NCBI GenBank assembly: GCA_007258455.2 | Contig: VDFB02193867.1 | Span: 569,350,656-569,414,655, forward strand | From: Sequoia sempervirens | Taxonomy: Eukaryota; Streptophyta; Pinopsida; Cupressales; Cupressaceae | DNA: 64,000 nucleotides | Direction of reading: 5' to 3' | In this document: positions 11,325-23,036 of the stretch, piece after piece | Layout: every line of letters starts with the position of its first letter | How positions within the stretch are numbered: position 1 is the stretch's first letter | Position numbers and translations under genes: made by a program | The notes under the pieces: generated by a model | Seen by the model: the letters and a program-made list of their open reading frames with translations, nothing else | Databases searched by the model: none | What the model was told of the DNA's origin: nothing

Positions 11325-11416
11325 TTGGGGGCAGCACCCCCAAGACAGGGTCAAGGGGCAACACCCTTGGCATGCTCCTTGTTGCAATACAGAGTGGGGT
11401 TGAGGGGTAGCACCCC
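11325..11416. promoter_or_regulatory. Three GC-rich hairpins upstream of the TATA box
   Basis: Palindromes at 11325-11343 (TTGGGGG/CCCCCAA), 11352-11369 (CAAGGG/CCCTTG) and 11404-11416 (GGGGT/ACCCC), each with a small loop containing GCA. They are islands of G/C in AT-rich DNA just before the TATA box at 11444. Confidence 0.55.
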
Positions 11417-11443
11417 TGAAACCTCACATGACTTTTATTATTT

Positions 11444-11450
11444 TATAAAG
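11444..11450 (+). promoter_or_regulatory. TATA box of solo LTR
   Basis: TATAAAG, about 30 bases downstream of the last hairpin and about 330 bases before the LTR end. Confidence 0.5.
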
Positions 11451-12130
11451 GCGTCGAGAGTTATTTTTCTATTGGCTGACATAAAAAAACCCTATTTTGT
11501 AACCGACATAAGTCTTGATAAAACGGCTAAGGGTTAGGGTTTTCCCTAATATTGTATTGTAACATTTGCAGTGGTATTGAGTTGCAAGGATTGTTGGTTG
11601 TAATCGGTTTGAATTGTTGGATAATAATATTGGACCCTCTGTTGGTGGATGTAGCCCGAGTTTGGGTGAACTACGTTAAAAATTGTCTCTTGCTATTATT
11701 ATTTTTATGTTTTTCATTCCTTTCTTTAATCTTTATTCGCATTTAATTGACATTTTCTGTATGCAATTCCTAACAACATCAAACAAGACCTTTCCTCTTT
11801 ATAAGAAAATATATTTTTTACTCTATTTCAAGCAAACTAGTACCTTTCCAAAATAACATTCAAGGCAAACAATCTTTATATTTTAAAGATAAAATTGAAA
11901 GAATAGAATTCCATGCCTGTCAATCACTTAATCCAATTGATTCTTTGAATTCCTAGCTTGGCCTCCTCTTAATATCAACTTAGAAATCAAACTTTCTTCA
12001 CTAACCTCACTAAAACTCTCACACAAAAATCTCTCAACAAAATAACAATCACTCAATGAAAACTACTTGATAGAAATGGCAACATAATGTTGTAAAAGAA
12101 AAGTGTAAGAAATGAGGTGAGATCGATCTA

Positions 12131-12140
12131 TATTTATATA
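12131..12140 (-). promoter_or_regulatory. TATA box of the long minus-strand LTR
   Basis: TATATAAATA on the minus strand, placing U3 at 12150-13621 and R-U5 at 10333-12100. Confidence 0.5.
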
Positions 12141-12836
12141 CAAGACTCAACTTCACAAGGCTACAAAAAAGGTTCATAATATGCCACTTCTCAGCCATAT
12201 TAATCGACTCAGCTCAACAGTAGAAAGGTGGAAAATTCTCATGAAGATAGTCATCGAATCTATACAAGAAAATGATCCAATGTTTACCACAACAGGTTTG
12301 AAACATTTATAAAGCACATGTTTTAATATAGCTAATCAGTTTCAAGCATGATAGGCCTCTAAAGCAAGCAGACAATTCATGCTATGGCACCAAGTTTCCA
12401 ACTCACTCCCTATTCTAAAGCGCACAGTTAAACTAGTGGAAATGGTCATTCATATTCTGCCTGCCTGCACATACTTAGTTATCTTATTCAAAGTTTGAGT
12501 AGTCGACACATATTGGTTTGACATTTTTTCATTTATGTTTGTAGATTGAGTTGGTACGTTGCCTCCAAGATATATGTTTCACTTTATTTCAGCTTTATTA
12601 ACTTTACACAACAAATTATAATCTCACGTATCCCTTTTGAACTTAATTTGAAAAGATATATGTGCCTTAATGTTTATTTGGGCGTTATCATGTAATGGCT
12701 ATATTTCACATTTCATCGACAAAAGCACATACTTATATGAATCAACCTTTATACTTTGCATAATATATGTATAAATCGACCTCTAATACTTTGCATAATA
12801 TATATACAAATCGGCCTCAAATGCTTACTTAATATA

Positions 12837-12853
12837 TGTGTGTGTGTGTGTGT
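12837..12853. repeat. (TG)n microsatellite
   Basis: Eight to nine TG units followed by an AT/ATG-rich stretch to about 13090. Confidence 0.9.
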
Positions 12854-13158
12854 ACATGTATATATAGATATGTGTATATATATATATTCCATGTCAATTA
12901 AATATGTATACATTTGATAGTCAAATGCATAAGATCAAGTTAACATTTCACATATAATATCATTTGTATATATATACATATATGTATGCCTATATGCATG
13001 TATACGCACGTATACATATGTCGGCATATCCGTATGGACATTTTCATTTGCCATTACATACGTATATATTGATACATGTATACATATGTATATATCCTAT
13101 ATATACATATATACATTTGATAACATAATCACACATGTAACCAATTACTATCCTATTG

Positions 13159-13195
13159 ATATATATATATATATATATATATATACGTTTGACGT

Positions 13196-13246
<51 letters not shown>
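13159..13246. repeat. (TA)n microsatellite in two blocks
   Basis: Pure AT runs at 13159-13185 and 13200-13246 separated by ACGTTTGACGTATAC. The reading frames over it are low-complexity I/Y artefacts. Confidence 0.95.
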
Positions 13247-13250
<4 letters not shown>

Positions 13251-13621
13251 CATGTCACATTGTCCTCTCGATATCACCATTCCCATAAGCAACCTGTCCA
13301 TAAGCGTGCATAGGTACGCCTACCTATGTACTCTCATGTACGTGTTCCTTCATGTGTATGGACTATCGTTGGCATGCATGTGTATACATATATATACTTC
13401 TAATGCATGTACATCTCATCAATCAATTATATAAAATATAAAGAAGTACTTGCATACACCAAGCACTAAACATAATCTAAGAATACTCCTATCAGAAATC
13501 AAGATCCTTCTTAATGCAAACACATCGTGCTAAGGATAAATTACCAATTCCAAAACACTATGACTTGACTCAACCATTCTATTAGTGAGTGTGTGTATAA
13601 GCTCAATTAGGTTTCGTTACA

Positions 13622-14579
13622 AGTTACTTCATCAAGCTCTTCTCTTGAGTGATACTTCCCCTCACTTCCAGAGGATTGATTCTGAACCTGCATCCAACTT
13701 AACACATTTCATGGTAGTTGGCCATTCATCAATACAAGTATTTACATAATAATTTTCATAGTTAGAATATCATTTCAATAACCATTCATTCCATATATGC
13801 ATTTCATCACATAACATTAAATGAAATAAACATTCATTCATAATCTTTTTGATAAACAAAGTGCAATCACATATATTTCCAATCAAAATTCCAAACACAT
13901 TCATACATGCAATAATTTACCCTAACATAGTAATAGTAAATAGGTAATCACACAATGGGGCATGTGAAAAAACATATATGTGCATAATCATTCAAATAAA
14001 ATAGCATAATCCACCATAACATGATCATAATATATTTGTATTGAAAGGTGCATCCAAAACTGATGCCAATGTAAAATAGCGATGCTACTAATAATACTCA
14101 ATTAGATATACAAGTATAACCATATGATCAAATCCAAAATATGTACTAAAGATTGAAAATGTGAGATGCACTACAAATTCCCCCAACTAATTATTCTAAG
14201 ATGAATATGTCAAGAAAATAAAGAGAACTTAACAAGTATATTAAGTGATACAACTATATTAAAAGCAATAATATTGTATGAAAGTAAAACAATCTTAGAT
14301 AAAATATTTAGGGATAAAGTAATAAATCAAATAATAATAGAAAGTAGCCTTTAAATATATTGAGTAGAGAAATAATACAAAAAACATTTTTGATTTAAAA
14401 TTGAATCCTTGTTATGATCAAAGAATCACATGATTCTCCATTTAACCAAGGAAAGGATATTTTCAAGAGTTCCTTTACATATGAGTTCATTTTTCATTAT
14501 TTTTAAGCATCATGAACTTCTATGAAGGATTATTGAAGACTTGGGATGATCTAGAGAATCCTAGAGAAGAAGATGGATA
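13622..14579. other. AT-rich stretch, nothing recognised
   Basis: No ORF above 60 codons that resembles a protein, no LTR ends, no RNA gene. Probably the target DNA or decayed repeat between the long LTR and the next element. Confidence 0.4.
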
Positions 14580-15144
14580 TGTGACAAGTGTAAGAAGTTA
14601 GTAATTTTTAAGTTTTAGTGAAGTTAATATTTGTCATAGACAACAAAATTGTGAAATGTAATTGTAAACACTAATATATTATGGTAATTTTAGCAAATAC
14701 CACAACAAACCCAATGACCAAACTAATAAATTCACCCAAAGTATGGTGTATTCTCATTTACTTCTTATCAAAATTGATGAATTTATTAGAGTAATCATTT
14801 ATTAGCTAATAATTAATTAATCTTTAATTGATTATTAGGCTAATTTCACTTTATGCACTTAAACTAAACTTAGGAGTGATTTTTTATTTTATTAGTTTGA
14901 GCTATTATTAGATCATTTTTCTCATCACATGTGATGATGGTACTTTTTATGATCTAATCCCTTTCTCATTTAGGGATTTCTCTTATAAACACTCTTCTTC
15001 ATTATAATTCTAAGCAAGCTTTTCATTCTATAAGTTCTTTCTTTTTGAGGAAATAAAAAATCATTATTTGTAACTCTCATGCATGGAATGTGTTCTTGTT
15101 TACTATTTGATCTTGCATCTTGTGAATTTTTCAAAAATCTAACA
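14580..15144 (+). repeat. 5' LTR of a plus-strand element (left edge approximate)
   Basis: Ends ...AAATCTAACA and is followed at once by a PBS. A TATAAAC box at 14984-14990 fits the U3/R boundary. I could not find a matching TGTTAG start, so the left edge is a guess. Confidence 0.45.
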
Positions 15145-15156
15145 TGGTATTAGAGT
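15145..15156 (+). other. Primer binding site
   Basis: TGGTATTAGAGT, two mismatches from the initiator-methionine tRNA site, directly after the LTR terminal CA. Confidence 0.65.
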
Positions 15157-16898
15157 GTGGATTCAACAAAACCCTTCTCGAATTTTGATGGTTTTCTTCA
15201 ACTAGGGTTACAAGGGAATCAAATTTGGAATCTTCATACCTTTTTGTAGGTTTTGGACTTGGAATTTTTTTGGGGTGTATGGTGGAGTAAAAAGGAGTTC
15301 ACCATTACATTAAAGAGGCTGAATAGATGAATTTTGACTATAAATTTCCCTATTTCACTGATGAGAGCTTCTGAGGCAATTTTTTTTTGTACAAGGGCTT
15401 ATATGACCCTTGTACGACCCATATGTATGTTTTTTTTAAAAGCAACATATAGTGATGCTTCTATCTATAGTGGCTCCATTTGTGCTACAACTAGAGGCTC
15501 ACAAACCATCATGATCTACTAGCTGCTACATAGCAACAACTAAGCTGCTAACGACTCTAGAGTGCTGCCAGCTCAATTGACCCCTACCACTCACTTGTCA
15601 CTCTTCCAACCCTTCTAGCACTTAAGGTATTGGGCGACCAATGCTCATCCCCTAAGGGGCCTTCTTTTTGCTTATGATGACCTAATTGGGTAATTTTTTT
15701 TTAGGGGGCATAACTTTTGGCCTAGGTATTGAAATTGGGAAAACGAGATATCGTCAAGGATTCGATTTTGAGCACTATCCAATGTTGCAAGTTTTTTTTT
15801 TGTTGGTACATTTTACACCCTGTTGAAGTCAAATGTGTTTTTTTCACTCTCGATCTCACAAGTTTTGACCAGTTTCTTCATTTTTCATGATTCTAGCAGC
15901 ATTGGAAAGGTCTTTTAGATCTCCTCATAACTATTCATGCATGTTTTCCATATTTTCTCTAGGCACATTTTATTCAATTTCTTTTGTTTTTGTATTCTGG
16001 TGAATTATTTGGATTTTTTGGCTCCTAAAAACTTTTTGTTTGCATGAGAAGAATTTTTTAGGTTTTTCTACTTGAATATCTAACATTTTTCCTATTTTGA
16101 CATTGTAGACATCTTTTGTATGCACTTTCTCTTTTATAGATACATTGAGATAAAGTACCACTGTTGTACTAAATTTTTAGGGGTTTCACATATTTTGTTG
16201 TGCCTTTTTCACTCACACTATGTTATAAAGTTCCATGGGGGTTGTGTAGTGCCTTTATTTTTCTATCATGCATTTTCAAGTGAATTTCCCTTCCATGACA
16301 ACATCAAATCCTACTTTATTTCTTGGCAATCTATTATTACACATGTGCTACATAAATTAGACATGTGGTATACCTATTCTTCCACATTTAATATTGCAAT
16401 ATCATTTTCACATGACCAATTTGAAGTGCATTGCACATGAGAAAGACAACATGTTTTACACCAAACAAATAGGTTCTCATATTCTTCCATATGATCACCA
16501 ATTTCATACTCTTTAAGTGCAAACTCATCATATTGAACATCATCAATAGTATAAACACTTATCTTTGTATTTTTCTCTTCATATATAGTTGCACCTATGT
16601 TATCCTCATGAAAACAATTGAAAGGAATCCTGGTATGCATAATAGCTTCCTACACCAATCAATTAGAAGAGGGAATGTGTAAAATTATTCAAACTTCAAA
16701 CCTTAAAATTTTATAGAACAAAAAATGCACATAACATGTAAATAAAAAAAAATTACATATACAAACACAAAACACAAATATATGTGGGGGAAAAAATCTC
16801 GAGAGATAAACCCTAAATTCCAAAATATTGAACAATATATTATCTGTAAACAATGAGTTACAATACACTTGCAGTGCAAGCTTCTTTAGGAGTATAAC
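15157..16898 (+). other. Decayed interior of the plus-strand element
   Basis: No Gag, protease or pol motif. Short ORFs on both strands (for example 16374-16640 minus, about 88 codons, acidic) match nothing I know. Several T-runs. The sequence is cut at 16899 by the left LTR of G, so the rest of this element should lie beyond 38561 but I do not see it there. Confidence 0.35.
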
Positions 16899-18170
16899 TA
16901 TAGACATCTAAATTTGACCATTCACATTTGGTCAAATTTATCCCTTATTTCATCCATTCCACCCCTTTTATTCCCATTAATTAAATAATACCATTATTAA
17001 TTGATTAATATTTTCCCCTTACCTAATGTTGCCTAAAGTATTTAATTATTTAATCAAATGCTTCATCCTTTTAATATTTCCTCTCTAGATTAAATAAATA
17101 GACCAATTTATTTAACCTAGTAATTTAGCCCATGTGGATTAAAATTAATTTTTAATTCACCCCTTTCTCTCTCCAAACATCACATCCTCCATGATTTTGC
17201 TCTAATCTTGATTAGCTGACCTAATCCCTGATTAGGATGTGCACACCTTTAATCTTGGATTAGTGTCACATCCTCCATAACTTGCAAGTTGACTTAATCC
17301 CTTCATTAGCCTAATTAATCATTTTCACAACCTTAATTTATGATTAATTGATCTTAATCTAATCCCAATTCCAATTATGGAATGTCCTTAAGTCAACCCT
17401 CATTAATACCTTCTCTTTTTGGAGAAGTAATCTCCCTTTCCCAAGGAATTTTAATTCCTATTTATTTCCCCCGCATGCCTACATGGAATTTTAAATTCCA
17501 TTTTATTCCTCCAATGTCTCTAAAAGAATTTTTAATTCCTCCCTTCATCTCCCAAGAAATTTTATATTCCTTTTATCATCCCTAAAAGGATTATATGGGA
17601 ATTTTAAATTCCCCTCTTGTCACATCCTTCCCACCATTTGGGAGGATGGGACAAGCAACCCCTTTTCCACCTCACATCCACCTCATGTCCACATCATCAC
17701 TCCACTTCCCCCTAGGATGACACATGTCATCCTCACATGAGTTGAGATACCTCAAGGCATCTCAACCCTTGATCCTCTTCCAAGAATCAATCTTTTTAAT
17801 CCATTTCCTTCTCCCCTTCTAATAACTATCTAATGGCTTAGTCATTTTTCATTCTAACACACATACATTCAACCTTATGCACTCTTGAGCTCTCACACTA
17901 CCACCATATCCAACCTTGCAACCACACCCATTTTCATCCAAATCAAGTAAAATCAAGCTATTATGCTGTCAAAATCCTAAAGGAGAACACAACACAATTG
18001 ATAAAAAGGGGCAAGCATATCAACAAGCTCAATATTGGAGGTATTTTGTGTCTTCATTTATAGGTTTGAGTTTCAATCTAGGCCCTAAACTTGAGTGTTT
18101 TGTTGTGTTTTTATCTTTGCTTTATTTTTACATTTTCTTGCATTTTAGGTAGATAAATTCATTGCACACA
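16899..18170 (+). repeat. G 5' LTR
   Basis: Starts TATAGACATC where the 3' copy has TGTAGACATC, so the terminal TG has mutated. Ends GCACACA just before the PBS. Long blocks match 37347-38561 by eye with frequent single-base changes and small indels, so the insertion is old. Confidence 0.85.
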
Positions 18171-18174
18171 TTTT

Positions 18175-18192
18175 TGGCACGCCCGATGTGAC
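18175..18192 (+). other. G primer binding site
   Basis: TGGCACGCCCGATGTGAC, four bases from the LTR end. It starts with the TGG expected opposite a tRNA CCA end and is not the initiator-methionine type. I cannot name the tRNA with certainty. Confidence 0.6.
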
Positions 18193-19800
18193 CTACGTCA
18201 GGGGTCCATTAATCTATTTTTCTTTGAGTTTTTATTTTGTAGCTTGGAACTTTTAGGTACATAGTCAAATCTTCTTCATAGGTGGATATGCCTGACACAA
18301 AGGTAGCTATGCTTCCCCAGATAGGTGGTTATGCTCCATATGTGGGAACCCAATTTCAAAGGTGTATGCGTGCATGAAAAGGAAATTTTGAAGACCTTCA
18401 GAGGAGGTTGCATCACCTGACGGGTGGCTATGACTTACATCCAGACAAAATCTACAGAGGTGACCCTTCAAGTTTTAGAGGCATATTCGTGACCACTTGG
18501 GTGAATACACTACTTTTAAAGGTGATTTCATGAATTTCAAAGGTGTCTGTGTGGAGTCTTCAGAGGTGTATCCGATCTACTAATAGGCGTTTGTGCGAGT
18601 AAATTTTTTGTTTACATTTTCATTCCAAAATTTCAAATTTACTTTTTGTTTATCACTAATTCACTAATCTGTTTATTTATGCTTGTGAATGGTAATAATA
18701 AATTATAGCTTCTCGTTTGTCCAAGACTGATGATTAGAAACTACTAACTTGTTTTCTGCAAGATGATTAGTCGAGGACTTGGGTAAGTAATTTTTTATAC
18801 TAATCTAGGCACATTTCATTTTCTAAGGGTGTCAATTAACTTGTGTGTTGTTTTTGGGATTATTTTTTTGACGTATGCTCTCCCCTTGCATCATACAATG
18901 AGCCTGGGGATCACAAATCACAACTCAATCCAAGTCCTTTGTTGAGTCTACCTAGGAGTTCTAGTTTTGCATATGCTCTCCCCTTGTGCTAGGTGTGAGC
19001 TTGGGGATAAAAAATGCCTAGTATTTCTTGTCCTTTAGGATGCCTACTTGGGGATTTCATCACCCTAAGGGATGGCCTTGACCACATGAACCAATGGGGT
19101 ATTTAAAGGGGGGAGAATGAAATTTATACCCTAATCCAGTTGCATCATGTTTAGCGAAGCATTGATACTAGGGTGATTCCAAGTTAGGCATGTAGGGATG
19201 GTCCAATATTTCCCATTGAAAGTTATCAAACCACGCTTTTGATAGACTGGTGTTCACATATGTGCCTCATGCACCCTATTGGTGTTTAGAGGATGCATCA
19301 AATGACATGTTTTAGACTAGCTTAAGACCTATTGACAGTCATGGCTTAGTGTAGTGCAAGGGATGTGTATCATACCTTGAAGCTACTCACCACATACTCC
19401 TTTAGGTTGAGATAGATATCATTGGGTGAACTTCGATAATTCTCAAGGAGAGAGAGAGAGAGAGAAGGTGTTCTCATACCATTGAGCCTATGTTCCTATA
19501 TCTTTACCTATTTTCCTTCATGAGAAAGGGTGTTCCACCCGAGTATCAAGGAGTATTAACCTGCAAGGGTGGTGGGCCTACATTGAGTTTACAAACCCAC
19601 TTGACTAATATAGGTTTGTGCTACCTGGATTGTTTTCTTGTGCAAAACCAGTGAGTGTCTTGCATCTATCCTAGTTCATGTTTGACTATTTGCTTTTTTG
19701 GTCTGCCCTTTGTCATCAAGTCATCCCTATCTTTTAGAGGTGGATCTAATTTCTTTAGAGGAATCTCTGATCTATTGATGGTCGATTGTACTTGTACAAC
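18193..19800 (+). other. Long 5' leader of G
   Basis: About 1.6 kb with no long ORF. 18280-18600 carries imperfect short repeats built on GGTGG.TATGC and GGTGTATC motifs; similar words occur on the opposite strand at 36240-36760. A (GA)n run lies at 19448-19465. Long non-coding leaders are usual in Tat elements. Confidence 0.5.
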
Positions 19801-19862
19801 ACTTGCATACAAATCAAATCCAACAAATTTATGGAAATTAATGAATTGTACTTATTTCTCAC

Positions 19863-20520
19863 CTATTTCTCCTTCATCCTCTTCTTCTTTTTTATCAATA
19901 AAATGAGTAGAATCTCACTAAAAATATCTTGCAACCTGTGGTTGCTACACCTAACCACTCTCATTTCTCCATACTCTTTATCCATTTCTTTCAGATAAGA
20001 ATTAACTTCAATGCCAATGTCAACAAAATGTGACAATTTGACATTTACCCCTGAAATTTCACCTTTCCTTACTACTGCAACATTTCTTCTAACCTCGTCA
20101 TATAATCCCTTTACAACCATATCATTTGCATGTGAGTAAACATCATCAATTGTTTTGTGAAAAGAAGGCCTTATCTCATCACCCTCTACTGTAAATTTAT
20201 CATTCTTCCCCACATGTTCTTCTTTGTATTGCTATCCCAACATTTCCACTTTTCTTATGTTCTTCATAGAACCAAAATAAACTACAACTTCAGTAATATC
20301 CATTCTTGCAACTTCATTATCATCTACTACAACAACATTATTATTTCCAGTCATCCTCATACCCACAAATACATTGTATTCTTTTGCAGGTAACTTATTT
20401 TCTAGTTCATATTCATAAATCTTAGAAAAACAACTCTCTACCTATGTAATCTCTTGCCTCATTGATGTTGCAACCTTCTCTGCTTTATGGTTCCCTCCTA
20501 CAATCTTGTTTTTTTCTTCT
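19863..20520 (-). pseudogene. Unknown antisense ORF in the 5' leader of G
   Basis: A minus-strand frame stays nearly open from about 20520 to 19863, broken by a stop at about 20231-20233 and another near 20447. The last 116 codons (19863-20213) are fully open. The composition is protein-like (mixed charged and hydrophobic residues, V/D/E-rich strands, a C-terminal lysine run), unlike the low-complexity plus strand. I do not recognise a family. It lies antisense and upstream of gag, so it may be a captured gene fragment or an extra antisense ORF of the element. Confidence 0.4.
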
Positions 20521-20559
20521 TCTATCTTCTCTCTTTCTCACTTAGGGACTTAGTCCATC

Positions 20560-23036
20560 TTGAGTTAGCCATCGTCATTGGCCAAATCCATTTTCCTCGG
20601 GCTAGAGGTTAGTTTTCACCGTAATCATCCTTCGTGCTTGAGAATATTGCCTATCTCGAGTACTATCCCATCATCATCATCTCATCATCATCATCAATTT
20701 TTTTTTAAGAATGTAGGGATTCCTCAAGTAACAATCAATCCAATCGTCATTCAATCAAGTTCTTAGATCTAATTGGAGTGCTATATAGATCAAACATCTT
20801 ATTGAGTATCTTATCGTCAATACAATCTAATCAATTTCCTAATCATCATCCAATCAATCAATAAACTATCCAATCAATCATTTCACCCACCATCCAATCA
20901 TCATCTAATTAGTCTTTTCCTTGGGTCCTACATCATCGTCATCATCGTTATCATCCCTTTCACGTCCATTGTCACTCAATTACAGGCTAAAAGACTTATG
21001 GAACAACATTAACAACACTCTCATTAGTCACCTTATCCTCCTAACTCGCCTTCCAATGGAGGATCCCAATAGTCCAATATGTCAAGTTAAGCCATTTATT
21101 CAAATCACCCCCATGGTCGAGTCTCTCTTGAGGAGGGAATGGTGTCACAAGTTGCATTCATTGTAGAACAATATCTTAGCAATCCAGTTAATGTGCAAAT
21201 GATTGATCGTATCATTAGTGAACACTCAGACCAAATCCTTGCTTCGTTTACTCGTGCAAGGCACAAGACCGCTACCTAGGTTTGATATGACACAATACTT
21301 GGGTGTGAGTTCGGTTAGACTTCCAAAAAATCAAGGTCCTCAGACCTCTATGGTCCCTTTTCCTTCCCTCAGAACTCCTGGTACCAAACTGAATTTGGGA
21401 ATGATGTGTGCATTCATGACACACCTTCCCGTCTTTGGATTTTTTTTAGGGGAGTTGGAACATACTCTAGCAACCCCCAGGGACCTACATCTATGCCATC
21501 TACACAATCTGTCTTGTAAGACATCCAACAATAATCATCTCAAACATCCACTCATCCATCACATTCAATAAATATTGGAGGCAATGATTCTAATGCTTTG
21601 GCATTTGTGTCTCCTCATGTTCCTTTTATACCAACACAACCAGTTTATAACACCTCCAACACACCTGTTCCATCCCCATATCAGGTTCCACCTCTCGTGA
21701 ATCAAACACCTCAATCTAACTATGTTCATTCCATTCCACCACCACCTAATCAACCATTATCATCTTACCAACAACAACAACCAATATATCAACAATAACA
21801 ACTGCAATCCAATAAAAAAATTCCATCTCAACCTCAACAACAATCTTCATCACCCACAAAGTAATCCATCATCTCAATGTCAACAACAACCACTCTATTT
21901 GTATCCTAATCCACCACCACATTATTTGTCACCCCACTATCATTAGCATCTCACTTCATCATATTTTGTGGAGCCTCCCATGTAGGATGCGTATCATCAA
22001 CCACCTCCACCTCCGCCTCCTGCTACTCCACAACAAAAATACACATCACTCGATCCCAATTATGAATACCATCAACAATATAATTCCAACATCAACCAAC
22101 CAAAAACAATTCCAATCCAATCCATCACAACAACAATATCATCCATAACCACCACTGCATCAACAAAAACAAACCTATAATTACCAATCCAATCCCTCAT
22201 ACTATCAACCACCTCCATCTCAACCTTCTCCATCATATGGAGGTGTACCACAAACACCCCCACAATATCAATCAAATCCATCATATTATCATCCTCCTCC
22301 ATCACAATAACAGACATACTCCAATCAATATCAACAATTCACTAATCCACCTCCATCATCACAAAAACCTCCCTACGTCCAACCACCTTCAACATATGCT
22401 AATACACCTCTTGATTCATCTCTTCCACCACCACTTTCATATAATCAATACACCCCCATTGCAATCCAATATGACAGCTCCTCTCACGTCTACACCTATG
22501 AACAAAGAGTGGGAAGACATGAAAGCTGCTCTCAAGGACATACAAACAAGAACCTCCTCTATGAATTCCTATAAACTCAAGGAAATTTTTCCTTATCCAT
22601 TTGATCCAATCATTTCCACAACCCCTTTTCCCCAAGCATTTTGAGATTTTGAAATTTGAAAAATATAAGGGAAAGGGTGACCCCTAACATCATCTCTAGG
22701 AAAAAGGGTGACCCCTGACATCATCTCTAGGAATTCTATATGCATTGTTAGGATGTCCTCTATATGCATTGTCAAGAGGTCCTCTATAATGACAACTATC
22801 TCTTGTGTTTTTCCCTCATAGTTTAGGTGGAAAATCATTAGAATGGTTTCTATACCTCCCTTGTAGGTCAATCTCCACTTTTTTTGATTTATCTGAAAAA
22901 TTTGTGGCTCACTTCTCTTACAATCTTGAGAAAGAAGTGGATACAATGGATTTAATACAAAACAAACATCCTAGAGAAACATTTGCTAGCTACCTACAAA
23001 GGTGGCATGTACAAGCAAGTCGTCTTTCATGTCATC
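20560..23036 (+). pseudogene. G gag, N-terminal and core part
   Basis: The first 1.9 kb is a decayed proline-, glutamine-, histidine- and serine-rich region (strongest at 21600-22450, CCA/CAA/CAT repeats). The core at 22490-23036 is a recognisable retrotransposon Gag domain: PHSLGGKSLEW, FVAHFSYNLEKE and ETFASYLQRW blocks match the Tat consensus. The start codon cannot be fixed. A 31-bp tandem duplication at 22676-22737 and a 24-bp one at 22735-22782 lie inside the domain; the first breaks the frame. The solo LTR at 23037 cuts the domain, and coding resumes at 24298. Confidence 0.7.
23032..23036. repeat. Target-site duplication of solo LTR, left
   Basis: TCATC, repeated exactly at 24298-24302. 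Confidence 0.8.

Larger units (their letters stand above)
11236..11778 (+). repeat. Solo LTR (plus) inserted in the long LTR
   Basis: Ends TGTTGTTA / TAACAACA form a perfect 8-bp inverted repeat. A TATA box is at 11444-11450 and a typical U5 stretch (TGTAGCCCGAG...GTGAACTACG) lies at 11650-11675. No PBS follows 11778 and no interior is attached, so it is a solo LTR. I could not find a target duplication (flanks ACATA and TCAAA), so the exact ends may be off by a few bases. Confidence 0.55.
10333..13621 (-). repeat. Long 5' LTR, minus strand, with nested solo LTR
   Basis: Begins TGTAAC next to a PBS and ends GTTACA at 13616-13621, a perfect six-base inverted repeat. A minus-strand TATA box sits at 12131-12140. 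Removing the solo LTR at 11236-11778 leaves about 2.75 kb. The U3 side (12150-13621) holds microsatellites. The right end is inferred only from the inverted repeat, since the partner LTR is outside the window. Confidence 0.45.

Noticed and set aside
13044..13434. Overlapping ORFs rich in Ile and Tyr
   Set aside because: They are translations of the (TA)n and ATATAC-rich microsatellite, not genes.
21340..22635. Minus-strand Met/Val/Asp-rich ORFs
   Set aside because: Opposite strand of the proline/glutamine/histidine-rich Gag leader, low complexity.
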